DNA of 64,000 nucleotides from Streptomyces sp. A0642 (GTDB lineage Bacteria; Actinomycetota; Actinomycetes; Streptomycetales; Streptomycetaceae): positions 124,001-188,000 of the forward strand of contig NZ_SSBL01000008.1 in assembly GCF_004795105.1 (NCBI RefSeq). Direction: 5' to 3'. Position 1 is the stretch's first letter. Every line of letters starts with the position of its first letter. Below, piece by piece: positions 54,006-62,015 of the stretch. Under the pieces are notes generated by a model. The model did not search any database. It was not told where the DNA came from and saw only the letters and a list, made by a program, of their open reading frames with translations. A program made the position numbers and the translations under genes.

Positions 54006-54581
54006 GTGCTGATCCCCCACGACACCCGGATCGCCCTCGACGTGGTGGTCGATCTGGTGAACACCGCGCCGGACGGCGGGCAGCCCGAGGGCGGCCCGCC
54101 CGTCGACGGGCTCGCCGACATCGAGGCGCTGTACGCGTTCGCCGCACGTCACCGGGTGAGCGGGGTGCGCGAGCTCGACGGGAAGGACCTGCGAGCCGTC
54201 CACGACGTACGGGCGCGGTTCGCCGAGGTCTTCGCCGCCGCCGACGCCAGGGTCGCCGCCTCGCTCGTCAACGCGCTCGTGGCCGCCGCGGGCACCACCC
54301 CGCAGCTCAGCAACCACGACGGCTACGACTGGCACGTGCACTACTTCGCACCGGACGCCTCGCTCGCCGACCACCTGGCGGCCGACTGCGGCATGGCCCT
54401 CGCCTTCATCATCGTGGCGGGCGAGACGGAACGGCTGCGGCGCTGCGAGGCGCCGGACTGCCGGCGCGCGTTCGTCGACCTCTCGCGCAACCGCTCCCGC
54501 CGCTACTGCTCCAGCCGCACCTGCGGTAATCGCCTGCACGTCGCCGCGTACCGGGCACGCCGCAGGGAAGCGGCCGGCTGA
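54006..54581 (+). CDS. CGNR zinc-finger domain protein (ABATE-type)
   Basis: A 191-residue protein starting at GTG 54006 (VLIPHDTRIALDVVVDLVNT). The N-terminal helical domain resembles the stress-induced ABATE domain. The C-terminal zinc ribbon has CEAPDCRRAFVDLSRNRSRR followed by YCSSRTCGNRLHVAAYRARR, with four cysteines and the CGNR box. It is a probable nucleic-acid-binding or regulatory protein; targets are unknown. Confidence 0.9.
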   Translation: MLIPHDTRIALDVVVDLVNTAPDGGQPEGGPPVDGLADIEALYAFAARHRVSGVRELDGKDLRAVHDVRARFAEVFAAADARVAASLVNALVAAAGTTPQLSNHDGYDWHVHYFAPDASLADHLAADCGMALAFIIVAGETERLRRCEAPDCRRAFVDLSRNRSRRYCSSRTCGNRLHVAAYRARRREAAG

Positions 54582-54585
54582 CGGC

Positions 54586-54741
54586 TCACAGCACGAAGAG
54601 ATCGTGCAACGCGGCCATCAGCAGCAGGCCGCCGATCACCGTGAGGAAGATCATCAGAGGGGGCTGCGAAAGCGCGAAGAGGCAGCCACGCGGCTCTTCG
54701 GCTGGGGGTGCGGGGGCATCGCCCCGGGAGGTGTCCACCAT
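54586..54741 (-). CDS. Small membrane protein (51 residues)
   Basis: ATG 54741 gives a polar N-terminus (MVDTSRGDAPAPPAEEPRG) and one C-terminal transmembrane helix (PLMIFLTVIGGLLLMAALHD). The stop codon lies five bases after the CGNR gene stop, in convergent orientation. No strong ribosome binding site is visible. GTG 54810 in the same frame is an alternative start. It is supported mainly by the sharply defined helix. Confidence 0.5.
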   Translation of the reverse strand: MVDTSRGDAPAPPAEEPRGCLFALSQPPLMIFLTVIGGLLLMAALHDLFVL

Positions 54742-54931
54742 CTCGGGACGATCATGACGCAGAGCGGCCCCTGCGTGCGGCCAACACTCCTTTTCGCGCG
54801 GGGAGTTCACCCCCTGCAGGGGGACCGAATCGCTCCGGCGTCCGATCGTCCGCCAGGCTTTCGGAAACGCGCTTTGCCGTCGGACTCCGGAACGCGCTCC
54901 GCTCCCCCGCTCCCCCGGCCCCCGTGCCCGG

Positions 54932-55903
54932 TCAGCCCAGGTCGCGCAGCATACGCAGCTGCGCGGCGCGGTGGGCGGATGCGCCGCCCTCGTGGCCGTT
55001 CCAGGGGTAGACCTCGATCTGCTTGGGACCCGCCCAGTTGTTGTAGGCGGCGAAGACCGTGGACGGCGGGCAGATGGGGTCCATCAGGGCCACCGAGTAC
55101 AGCGCCGGCACATCCGCCCGGGCGGCGAAGCTGATGCCGTCGAAGTACGACAGCGTCCGGAACACCTGGTCCGCGTGGCCGTGCTGGGTGGCCAGGAAGC
55201 GCACGATCTCCTGGTACGGGTCCTTGTCGGTGATCTCGACGGCCCGCCGGTAGTGCGTCAGGAACGGTACGTCGACGAGCGCGGCCTTGACGTGGGGGCT
55301 GAGCCCCGCCACCGCCTGGGCGATGCCGCCGCCCTGGCTGCCGCCGTGCACGACGATCCGGTCCGCGTCCACGGAGGGGTGGGCGCGGGCCACCTCGACG
55401 GCGCGCACCGCGTCGGTGAACACCCGCCGGTAGTAGTACTCGTCGGGGTCGAGGATGCCGCGGGTCATGAAGCCCGGGGACTGCGGGTTGGCGCCGCCGT
55501 GCGGGTCGGCGGTGGAGCCCGCGGAGTGGCTGTTGACGGCGCCCTGGCCGCGGGTGTCCACGACCAGCGTCGCCCAGCCGGCGGCGGGCCACACCAGGTG
55601 GTCGTGCGGCAGTCCGCGTCCCCCGCCGTAGCCCAGGTAGTGGACGACCGTCGGCAGCGGGCCCTCGGCGCCGGCGGGCACGTTCAGCCAGGCGCGTATG
55701 CGGTGGCCGCCCCAACCCGCGAACGACACGTCGCGGACGTCGATGGTGCTCAACGCGGCGTCGTAGGGGGTGAATTCGGCGTCCAGCGGGTGCGCGGCGG
55801 CCTCGTCGAGGGTGCGGCGCCAGAAGGCGTCGAAGTCGTCGGGCTCCCCGGACTCCGGCCGGTAGGTGCGAAGTTGGTCCAGGGGCAGGTCGAAGAGGGA
55901 CAC
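54932..55903 (-). CDS. Acetyl xylan esterase / cephalosporin-C deacetylase family (AXE1, CE7-like)
   Basis: A 323-residue alpha/beta hydrolase with GTG 55903 (VSLFDLPLDQLRTYRPESG) and GGAG upstream. CE7 hallmarks: RGQGAVNSHSAG (RGQ motif), the nucleophile elbow HGGSQGGGIAQA, the Asp in VALMDPICPPSTVF and the His in NGHEGG. No signal peptide, so it is cytoplasmic. It would remove acetyl groups from imported oligosaccharides. It follows the lacI gene by 71 bp and is probably cotranscribed with it. Confidence 0.93.
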   Translation of the reverse strand: MSLFDLPLDQLRTYRPESGEPDDFDAFWRRTLDEAAAHPLDAEFTPYDAALSTIDVRDVSFAGWGGHRIRAWLNVPAGAEGPLPTVVHYLGYGGGRGLPHDHLVWPAAGWATLVVDTRGQGAVNSHSAGSTADPHGGANPQSPGFMTRGILDPDEYYYRRVFTDAVRAVEVARAHPSVDADRIVVHGGSQGGGIAQAVAGLSPHVKAALVDVPFLTHYRRAVEITDKDPYQEIVRFLATQHGHADQVFRTLSYFDGISFAARADVPALYSVALMDPICPPSTVFAAYNNWAGPKQIEVYPWNGHEGGASAHRAAQLRMLRDLG

Positions 55904-55974
55904 GGCATCTCCATTTCGGACGTGCGGAGGGGAACGGACGGTGGAAGGCGAGGGGGAGGGGCGGCCGGCGGCGC

Positions 55975-56991
55975 TCAGCGCGGCGTGGAACTCGATGCGC
56001 GCACGACGAGTTCCGGCTGGAGCACGACGCTGCGGTGCTCATGGGTTCCGGCCTCGTCCGCCTCCTCCAGCAGGAGTTCGGCGGCCATCCGGCCCATCAC
56101 GACCGCGGGCTGGCGGACCGAGGTGAGCGGAACGGCGGCGGCGGCCGCGAACTCGATGTCGTCGTAACCGACGATGGCGATGTCCTGCGGCACCCGCACA
56201 CCTGCCGCGTACAGGGCCTGGAGCACGCCCAGGGCGAGCAGGTCGTTGGCGCAGAACACGGCCGTGGGGCGGGGCACGAGCCCGAGCAGCCTGGCTCCGG
56301 CGTCACGGCCCGCCGCCACGTCGAGGCGGTCGGAGGGGATCTCGACGAGCGCCTCGGACGGCAGCCCGGCGTCGGCGAGGGCGGACAGCGCGCCCACCCG
56401 GCGGTCCCTGATCTGGTGCAGGTCGCCGGGTCCGCTGACGTACGCCACCGAGCGGTGCCCGGCCGAGATCAGATGGCCGGCGGCCAGGGCCCCGCCCCGC
56501 ACGTCGTCCACGGAGACGGCGCAGCTGCCGGTGCCGGACGCCACCCGGTCCACCAGGACGTGGGGAATCCCGTGGCGGGCGAAGGACTCGAGGTTGCGGC
56601 CGGTCGCGTCGGCGGGCGTGATCAGGACGCCGCAGACGCGCTGTTCCGCGAAGAGGCCGAGGTACTCGGCCTCCTCCGCGGGACTCTGGCCGCTGTTGCA
56701 GACCATGACGCCGAGGCCGGCCTGGCGGGCGGCCCGTTCGGCGCCGCGGGCCACGTCGACGAAGAAGGGGTTGCCCATGTCGAGGACGAGGAGCGCCATG
56801 ATGCGGCTGCGGCCGGCCCTGAGCTGGCGTGCCGACTCGCTGCGGACGTATCCGAGCTCCTCGATGGCGGCTAGCACCCGGGCCCGGGTCTCGGGCAGCA
56901 CCGCTTCGGGGCGGTTGATCACATTGGAGACCGTGCCCACCGAGACCCCCGCCTGCCGGGCCACGTCCTTGATCCCTGCCACACGCGCCAC
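55975..56991 (-). CDS. LacI-family transcriptional regulator
   Basis: A 338-residue repressor with GTG 56991 taken as start (AGGA upstream); TTG 57027 and GTG 56982 are alternatives. The helix-turn-helix is IKDVARQAGVSVGTVSNVIN, with hinge helix SESARQLRAGRSR. The periplasmic-binding-like effector domain has LLVLDMGNPFFVDVARGAER, FCANDLLALGVLQAL and IVGYDDIEFAAAAAVPLTSV RQP. Two 12-bp palindromes upstream suggest autoregulation. The effector is presumably an oligosaccharide handled by the neighbouring esterase and transporter. Confidence 0.93.
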   Translation of the reverse strand: MARVAGIKDVARQAGVSVGTVSNVINRPEAVLPETRARVLAAIEELGYVRSESARQLRAGRSRIMALLVLDMGNPFFVDVARGAERAARQAGLGVMVCNSGQSPAEEAEYLGLFAEQRVCGVLITPADATGRNLESFARHGIPHVLVDRVASGTGSCAVSVDDVRGGALAAGHLISAGHRSVAYVSGPGDLHQIRDRRVGALSALADAGLPSEALVEIPSDRLDVAAGRDAGARLLGLVPRPTAVFCANDLLALGVLQALYAAGVRVPQDIAIVGYDDIEFAAAAAVPLTSVRQPAVVMGRMAAELLLEEADEAGTHEHRSVVLQPELVVRASSSTPR

Positions 56992-57060
56992 TCGTCCTGC
57001 CCCACTGCCCTTGGCCGCGCTCGTCAAGCGGCGTCACGCCCGCGTACGGACGGGCGTGAA

Positions 57061-57072
57061 TGAATTGTTTCA
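57061..57072 (-). promoter_or_regulatory. LacI-type operator, proximal
   Basis: TGAATTGTTTCA, a palindrome of TGAA/TTCA arms, lies 34-45 bp upstream of the TTG start and 69 bp upstream of GTG 56991. Confidence 0.6.
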
Positions 57073-57121
57073 ATCGGTCGGGACGCTAGCCTTCTCCCCG
57101 AACGCCGTCAAGGATCACGCT

Positions 57122-57133
57122 TGAATCGATTCA
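57122..57133 (-). promoter_or_regulatory. LacI-type operator, distal
   Basis: TGAATCGATTCA is a perfect 12-bp palindrome, centre 61 bp from the proximal operator. It is the best copy of the motif also seen at 52271. Confidence 0.68.
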
Positions 57134-57186
57134 TAAGGGAAGCGTTCCTGAAGCCGTCCGGACGGGCGGGGGCTGGGCCCGGGCCC

Positions 57187-57642
57187 TCAGATGCCGTGCT
57201 TCTTCAGGATGGCCTCGATGTCGCTGAAGTCGTCGCCGGACCCGGGGGCGGAGGACTGCTTCTTCGGCTTCTGCCGCGGCTCGGCCGCGGGGATACCGGC
57301 CCCCAGCGAGGGGGCCGGGGCCGCCGGCGCCACCGCCTCGGTCCGCGCGGCCCGGGCCGCCGCCCTGCGCTCCTTGCGGGTGCCTCCCCCGCGGCGTTCG
57401 ATCGCGCGGGTGGTGAGGAACAGCAGCCAGGCCACCGCCAGCACCCCGAAGCCGAGCCAGACGCTCGGCTTGAAGGCGATGTCCGACACCCACTCGACGA
57501 CGCCGGTCAGCACGAGGCCGATCGGGACCAGGGAGTAGGCGGCGATCCTGGTGGCCGTGAGGAACCGCTTCCGGTACGCGGTGACGGCGGCGATGCCCAG
57601 GCCCGCCGCGGACACCGCGGAGCAGATGGTCTCGGCAAGCAT
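57187..57642 (-). CDS. Small membrane protein of unknown function
   Basis: A 151-residue protein starting at ATG 57642 (MLAETICSAVSAAGLGIAAV) with GGAGG upstream. Three hydrophobic helices are followed by a cytoplasmic tail rich in Arg, Ala and Pro (RKERRAAARAARTEAVAPAA), ending in SGDDFSDIEAILKKHGI. The (S/D)DIEAILKKHGI end is a recurrent short motif in streptomycete membrane proteins. Function is unknown. Confidence 0.78.
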   Translation of the reverse strand: MLAETICSAVSAAGLGIAAVTAYRKRFLTATRIAAYSLVPIGLVLTGVVEWVSDIAFKPSVWLGFGVLAVAWLLFLTTRAIERRGGGTRKERRAAARAARTEAVAPAAPAPSLGAGIPAAEPRQKPKKQSSAPGSGDDFSDIEAILKKHGI

Positions 57643-57845
57643 CAGTGCCTCCAGGCGCAGGGGAAACGTCCCTTCCATCCTGCACCGGCGACCGGGCGGG
57701 CGGCCACGCTCCGAGCCCACCTCAGGGACATTTCAGGGCCGGGATCCTCCCCAGGTGCCGTACGGCCCGCAACCGGTGACCGTGCCCGGACCGCTCCTCC
57801 CCGGGCCGGTCGTGACGCACCCGCACACCCTGGGAGACTGGGGCC

Positions 57846-58361
57846 ATGAGCGATTCCACCCCCGCAGCGCCCGTCGTCCTCGACGTCTGGTGCGAGCTCC
57901 AGTGCCCCGACTGCCACCGTGCCCTCACCGACGTGGGGGCCCTGCGCGCCCGGTACGGCGACCGGCTCGACATCCGGTTCCGGCACTTCCCGCTGGAGAA
58001 GCACAAGCACGCCTACGCCGCCGCGCAGGCAGCCGAGGAGGCCGCGGCGCAGGGCAAGGACTGGCCGTACATCGAGGCGGTCCTCGCCCGTACCGACGAT
58101 CTCGGCCGGAAGGGCGAGCCGCTGCTGGTCGAGGTGGCGCAGGGACTGGGTCTGGACGCCGAGGAGTTCGACACCGCTCTGATCGACGGCCGGCACATGC
58201 TGATCGTCGACGCCGACCAGGCCGAGGGCAAGGCGATCGGGGTCACCGGCACGCCCACGTACGTGATCGGTGGCGAGCGGCTGGACGGCGGCAGCAGCCA
58301 GGAAGGTCTGCGCGAGCGCATCGAAGCGATCGCCGACCGGCTGCTCGCCGAGCAGGGCTGA
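57846..58361 (+). CDS. DsbA-family thioredoxin-fold protein (FrnE-like)
   Basis: A 171-residue cytoplasmic protein. The active site CPDC (WCELQCPDCHRALTDVG) starts helix 1, and the cis-Pro loop is GVTGTPTYVIGGERL. The helical insertion (KHAYAAAQAAEEAAAQGKDW) is typical of DsbA/2-hydroxychromene isomerase relatives. There is no signal peptide, so it is unlikely to be the VKOR partner unless that acts differently. It probably reduces or isomerises disulfides in the cytoplasm. Confidence 0.87.
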   Translation: MSDSTPAAPVVLDVWCELQCPDCHRALTDVGALRARYGDRLDIRFRHFPLEKHKHAYAAAQAAEEAAAQGKDWPYIEAVLARTDDLGRKGEPLLVEVAQGLGLDAEEFDTALIDGRHMLIVDADQAEGKAIGVTGTPTYVIGGERLDGGSSQEGLRERIEAIADRLLAEQG

Positions 58362-58409
58362 GGACGGGGACCGGGCGCGGGCCGCGGCCGGAGTGCCGGC
58401 GGCCCCGCG

Positions 58410-59246
58410 TCAGAGCGGCTTGGCCAGGTTGTACTGGGTCGGCTCGTAGCCGAGCGACTCGTAGAGCCGCAGTGCGGGCGTGTTGGCCGTGACGACGTGC
58501 AGGCCCAGGCGCGTGTCGCCGGCCGCGAGGGCGAGGCGTTCGGCCTGGAGCATCAGCGCCCGGCCGTACCCCCGGCCCCGGAAGCGTTCGTCCACCTCGA
58601 CGTCGAAGACGTAGCCGACCACCTGACCGGGGTGCATCTCGAAGCGCGCGACCCACAGGAAACCGGCCTTCTCGCCCTCGTGGAGGAGGTGGTGCAGCTG
58701 CGCGCCCTCCGTGGCCAGGCCCCGCGGCAGATGCCGGGCGTGGGAGGCGCGGGCCGCCCGCAGGGCCGACTCCCGCGAGGTGCCGCGTGTCACCAGGCTC
58801 TCCGCGTACCCGGCGATCGCGCCGTCCTCCCAGGCCGTGAACTCCTCCGGCGTCATGGGCCGGGCCGTCAGCCCTCCGGGCAGGTCCGGGGGGTCGGAGG
58901 GCAGCTGCTTGACCATGTTGCGGCTGCGTTCGGTGTAGCCGAGCGCGGCGGTCAGCCGGCCGCCGGCGACGTTGCCGGCGGCGACATCCGTCCGCACCTG
59001 CGTGCAGCCCCAGCCCCTCAGTACCTCCTCGGCCGCCAGCGCGGCGATCGTGCCGCGGCCGCGCCGCCGGACCGGCTCGTCGATCCTCAGGGACCGCAGC
59101 ACCCCCGTGCCCCCGTCCGACCCGGGCTCGATGCCGATCTCGACGGCGCCGACGGGGCGGCCGTTGTCGCACACGTCGTAGCGGCGGCTCTGTGCGCCGT
59201 CGGCGCCTGACTGGATCGGCCCGGACGGCCGGAGTGTCGTGGTCAT
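58410..59246 (-). CDS. Tandem GNAT-domain acetyltransferase
   Basis: A 278-residue protein starting at ATG 59246 (MTTTLRPSGPIQSGADGAQS); GTG 59282 is an alternative. Two GNAT units are present. Both keep the acetyl-CoA-binding R/QxxGxG/A loop: RRRGRGTIAALAAEEVLRGW (first) and RFRGRGYGRALMLQAERLAL (second). The second ends with ANTPALRLYESLGYEPTQYN. The arrangement resembles mycothiol acetyltransferase MshD, but the sequence does not allow that assignment. The substrate is unknown. Confidence 0.84.
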   Translation of the reverse strand: MTTTLRPSGPIQSGADGAQSRRYDVCDNGRPVGAVEIGIEPGSDGGTGVLRSLRIDEPVRRRGRGTIAALAAEEVLRGWGCTQVRTDVAAGNVAGGRLTAALGYTERSRNMVKQLPSDPPDLPGGLTARPMTPEEFTAWEDGAIAGYAESLVTRGTSRESALRAARASHARHLPRGLATEGAQLHHLLHEGEKAGFLWVARFEMHPGQVVGYVFDVEVDERFRGRGYGRALMLQAERLALAAGDTRLGLHVVTANTPALRLYESLGYEPTQYNLAKPL

Positions 59247-59321
59247 CAGAGGATTTCTATCCCCCCGCCGCGCACGCGTCATCCGCTTTTGCCGCGACGG
59301 ACCCGCCGGCCGTCACCCCGG

Positions 59322-60143
59322 TCACGGGTCCAGGTCGTCGGCGGCCCGCTCGTCGAAGACGCGCATGGCCTTGGCGGTGACCGGTCCCGGGCCGCCGGGC
59401 AGCTCCCTGCCGTCGACCCGGTGGACGGCCTGGACGTCGCGGAGGGTGGAGGTCAGGAAGATCTCCTCGGCCCGGTGCAGGACGTCGAACGGCAGGTCGG
59501 TCTCCTGCGCCCCGGTCCACTCCACCGCCAGGGCGCGGGTGATCCCGGCCAGGCAGCCGGAGGCGACCGGCGGCGTGTGCAGCCGGCCGTCGAGGACGAC
59601 GAAGACGTTGGATCCGGTGCCCTCGCAGAGCCTGCCGACGGTGTTCGCGAACAGCGCCTCGGAGGCGCCGTGCTCGTGGGCGCGGGCCAGCGCGACGACG
59701 TTCTCCGCGTACGACGTGGTCTTGAGCCCGGTGAGCGCGCCACGTTCGTTACGGGTCCAGGGAACGGTGATGACGGCCGTGGTGTCCGGGCGGCGCTTCA
59801 CCTCGCCGAGGGCGACGACCAGTCCGGGCCCCGCGGTGCCGCGGTCGGAGCCGAGCGGCGAGATCCCGCCGGTGTAGGTGATGCGGAGCCTGCCGAGCGG
59901 GACGGGATTGGCGTCGATCACGGCGGCGCAGGCCCGGCGCACCTCGTCCAGGTCGGGCGCGGGCAGACCGAGGCCGAGGGCGGAGCGGGTCAGCCGGTCG
60001 AGATGGCGGGTGAGCGCGAAGGGCCTGCCGTCGGCGGTCCTCACCGTCTCGAAGATGCCGTCGCCGACGGTCAGTCCGTGGTCGAGTACGGACGCCCGGG
60101 CGTCATCGGCGGCCCGCAGTCCCCCGTTGACCCAGATCTTCAT
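59322..60143 (-). CDS. pabC: Aminotransferase class IV, aminodeoxychorismate lyase-like
   Basis: A 273-residue PLP enzyme with ATG 60143 (MKIWVNGGLRAADDARASVL) overlapping the pabB-like stop (ATGA). The PLP Lys lies in ALTGLKTTSYAENVVALARA, with VLDHGLTVGDGIFETVR and EALFANTVGRLCEGTGSNVF. Coupling to a chorismate-binding enzyme points to release of pyruvate from aminodeoxychorismate, giving p-aminobenzoate for folate. A branched-chain aminotransferase role is less likely. Confidence 0.88.
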   Translation of the reverse strand: MKIWVNGGLRAADDARASVLDHGLTVGDGIFETVRTADGRPFALTRHLDRLTRSALGLGLPAPDLDEVRRACAAVIDANPVPLGRLRITYTGGISPLGSDRGTAGPGLVVALGEVKRRPDTTAVITVPWTRNERGALTGLKTTSYAENVVALARAHEHGASEALFANTVGRLCEGTGSNVFVVLDGRLHTPPVASGCLAGITRALAVEWTGAQETDLPFDVLHRAEEIFLTSTLRDVQAVHRVDGRELPGGPGPVTAKAMRVFDERAADDLDP

Positions 60144-61195
60144 GGTGCGGTCCTTCCGGTTGCTTCGTATGCGCCCGACGCTACCGCGAGCAGCCTGGAC
60201 GCCTTGAGTTCGGTCTCGTCCCATTCGCGTTCCGGATCCGAGCCCCAGGTGATGCCGGCCCCGGTGCCGAACCGCAGCACCGGCGCATCGCCCGTACGGT
60301 CGGTCCAGAAGGTGCGGATGCCCACGGCGAGCGAGGCGGTGGCCCGGTCGGCGTCCACCCAGCCGATGCCGCCGCAGTACGGGCCGCGAGGGGCGGTCTC
60401 CAGCTCCTCGATGATCCGCAGCGCGCTGGACTTGGGCGCCCCGGTCACCGACCCGGGCGGAAAGGCCGCGGCGAGCAGTTCGGGCCAGCCGGCGCCGTCG
60501 GCGAGCCGGCCGCGCACGGTGGAGACGAGGTGGACGAGGCCCGGATGCTTCTCGACGGCGCAGAGGTCGGGGACGGTGACCGATCCGGTGGCGCAGACCC
60601 GTCCGAGGTCGTTGCGGACCAGGTCGACGATCATCACGTTCTCGGCGTAGTCCTTCTCCAGCAGATCGGCCTCGGTGCGCCCGGTGCCCTTGATCGGTCC
60701 GGACTCGACCGTCCGGCCGTCCCTGCGCAGGAACAGCTCCGGGGAGGCGGTCGCGATCTCCACGCCGTGGCCGGGGAGCCGAATCGTTCCTGCGTACGGG
60801 GCGGGGTTGCCGCGCGCCAGGAGTGCGGTGAGGGCGTCCACGTCGGCCGCGTCCGGATCGGGCAGCGGTGCGGTCATCACGCGGCAGAGGTTGGCCTGGT
60901 AGACCTCGCCCGTCGCGATGCGGGCGCGGATGCGCCGTACGCCCGCCGTGTACGCGGCGCGGTCGAGGGAAGAGGTCCAGTCGCCGGCGGCGGGGCCGCG
61001 CCAGGCGCCCCGCACCGGAGCGGGCGCGGCCTCGGTGCGCACGGTGGCGAAGCGGGCGCAGACGAGACGGCCCTCGAAATCGGCTGATACCGCCCAGAAG
61101 CCCGAGGAGTCGAGGGCTGCGGGATCGCTGGTCACATCCCGCAGACCGGAGGCGACGAGGCCGCCGAAGCGGGCCATGGGGGGAAGGTCGTGCAC
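60140..61195 (-). CDS. pabB: Aminodeoxychorismate synthase component I-like (chorismate-binding)
   Basis: A 351-residue protein starting at GTG 61195. The chorismate-binding domain shows VYQANLCRVMTAPLP, IATASPELFLRRDGRTVESG, PIKGTGRTEADLLEKDYAEN, VMIVDLVRNDLGRVC and PPGSVTGAPKSSALRIIEEL. PIKGT is the PabB signature, in contrast to PIAGT of anthranilate synthase. It is shorter than E. coli PabB, and the N-terminal domain is reduced. The amidotransferase partner is not in the window. Confidence 0.9.
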   Translation of the reverse strand: MHDLPPMARFGGLVASGLRDVTSDPAALDSSGFWAVSADFEGRLVCARFATVRTEAAPAPVRGAWRGPAAGDWTSSLDRAAYTAGVRRIRARIATGEVYQANLCRVMTAPLPDPDAADVDALTALLARGNPAPYAGTIRLPGHGVEIATASPELFLRRDGRTVESGPIKGTGRTEADLLEKDYAENVMIVDLVRNDLGRVCATGSVTVPDLCAVEKHPGLVHLVSTVRGRLADGAGWPELLAAAFPPGSVTGAPKSSALRIIEELETAPRGPYCGGIGWVDADRATASLAVGIRTFWTDRTGDAPVLRFGTGAGITWGSDPEREWDETELKASRLLAVASGAYEATGRTAP

Positions 61196-61235
61196 GTCGC
61201 TGAGTTTAGGGCCTGCCCGGAGTCGTCTCGCGGAT

Positions 61236-61395
61236 GAAGGAGCGGGGCCGGGGGCGGGTGACCGGTGGAAGAAGGAGCGGGGCCGGGGGCGGGTGACCGG
61301 CGGAAGAAGGAGCGGGGCCGGGGGCGGGTGACCGGCGGAAGAAGGAGCGGGGCCGGGGGCGGGTGACCGGCGGAAGAAGGAGCGGGGCCGGGGCG
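61236..61395. repeat. 35-bp tandem repeat, four copies plus a partial fifth
   Basis: Units start at 61236, 61271, 61306, 61341 and 61376. Each opens with GAAGGAGCGGGGCCGGGGGC and continues with a segment containing GGGTGACCGG. The first unit differs by one base from the others; the fifth diverges after about 20 bp. 35 is not a multiple of three, so the array is not a coding repeat. Confidence 0.95.
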
Positions 61396-61574
61396 GGGGC
61401 GCCGCCCATGCCCCCGGGGCTCAGGGGGAAGGGGCTGCCAGGGGGTTCCGGCGACGCCGCGAGCGCGGGTGCCCCGCCCCGCGACGCGGCAGGACAACCG
61501 CGCCCGGACCCGGGGCGGCCGTCGGTGACCTGCGCCGGGGCGGACGTACCTGCGCACGCTGCGTAAACGCGTTT

Positions 61575-61602
61575 TTGTACTGGCCCCGGAATCCGCTAGA
61601 GT
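61575..61602 (+). promoter_or_regulatory. Promoter of the five-gene tRNA cluster
   Basis: TTGTAC (61575-61580) and TAGAGT (61597-61602) have a 16-bp spacer, 42 bp upstream of the first tRNA. A run of five T precedes the -35. Confidence 0.6.
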
Positions 61603-61644
61603 TCAACACGTCGCCGGGACACGCAAGTGAACCGGAACCGACAA

Positions 61645-61717
61645 GCGGACGTAGCTCAGTTGGTAGAGCGCAACCTTGCCAAGGTTGAGGTCGCCAGTTC
61701 GAACCTGGTCGTCCGCT
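61645..61717 (+). tRNA. tRNA-Gly (GCC)
   Basis: A 73-base cloverleaf: acceptor GCGGACG/CGTCCGC, D-arm AGCTCAGTTGGTAGAGC, anticodon stem CAACC/GGTTG with loop TTGCCAA (GCC), T-arm CCAG-TTCGAAC-CTGG, discriminator T. CCA is not encoded. Confidence 0.96.
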
Positions 61718-61754
61718 CGCAGAAGGTGGGGGATCTTCCCGAACCCCCACCCCT

Positions 61755-61828
61755 GGTGGAGTGGCCGAGAGGCGAGGCAACGGCCTGCAAAGCCGTCTAC
61801 ACGGGTTCAAATCCCGTCTCCACCTCCA
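61755..61828 (+). tRNA. tRNA-Cys (GCA), CCA encoded
   Basis: Acceptor GGTGGAG/CTCCACC, discriminator T at 61825 followed by genomic CCA (61826-61828). Anticodon stem ACGGC/GCCGT with loop CTGCAAA (GCA); T-arm CGGG-TTCAAAT-CCCG. It is the only tRNA of the cluster with an encoded CCA. Confidence 0.95.
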
Positions 61829-61829
61829 A

Positions 61830-61901
61830 GGACGATTAGCTCAGCGGGAGAGCACTTCCCTGACACGGAAGGGGTCACTGGTTCAATCCCAGTATCGTCC
61901 A
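61830..61901 (+). tRNA. tRNA-Val (GAC), copy 1
   Basis: Acceptor GGACGAT/ATCGTCC, discriminator A. Anticodon stem CTTCC/GGAAG with loop CTGACAC (GAC); T-loop TTCAATC. It begins one base after the CCA of tRNA-Cys. It differs from copies 2 and 3 by paired acceptor changes and a few arm bases. Confidence 0.95.
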
Positions 61902-61920
61902 CCGGTCCGCGAGGACCCCC

Positions 61921-61992
61921 GCGCGATTAGCTCAGCGGGAGAGCGCTTCCCTGACACGGAAGAGGTCACTGGTTCAATCCCAGTATCGCGCA
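61921..61992 (+). tRNA. tRNA-Val (GAC), copy 2
   Basis: Acceptor GCGCGAT/ATCGCGC, discriminator A. Anticodon loop CTGACAC. Identical over its whole length to copy 3, which starts 95 bp downstream. Confidence 0.95.
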
Positions 61993-62015
61993 CGCAGTAC
62001 ACGCAGGGTCACCCT

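Larger units (their letters stand above)
61196..61644. other. Intergenic region between pabB and the tRNA cluster (449 bp)
   Basis: It contains a 35-bp tandem repeat array (61236-61395), a GC-rich stretch without a supported gene, and the tRNA promoter at 61575-61602. Confidence 0.7.

Noticed and set aside
61236..61395. CRISPR array at the 35-bp repeats
   Set aside because: Units are head-to-tail without spacers, and no cas genes are present.
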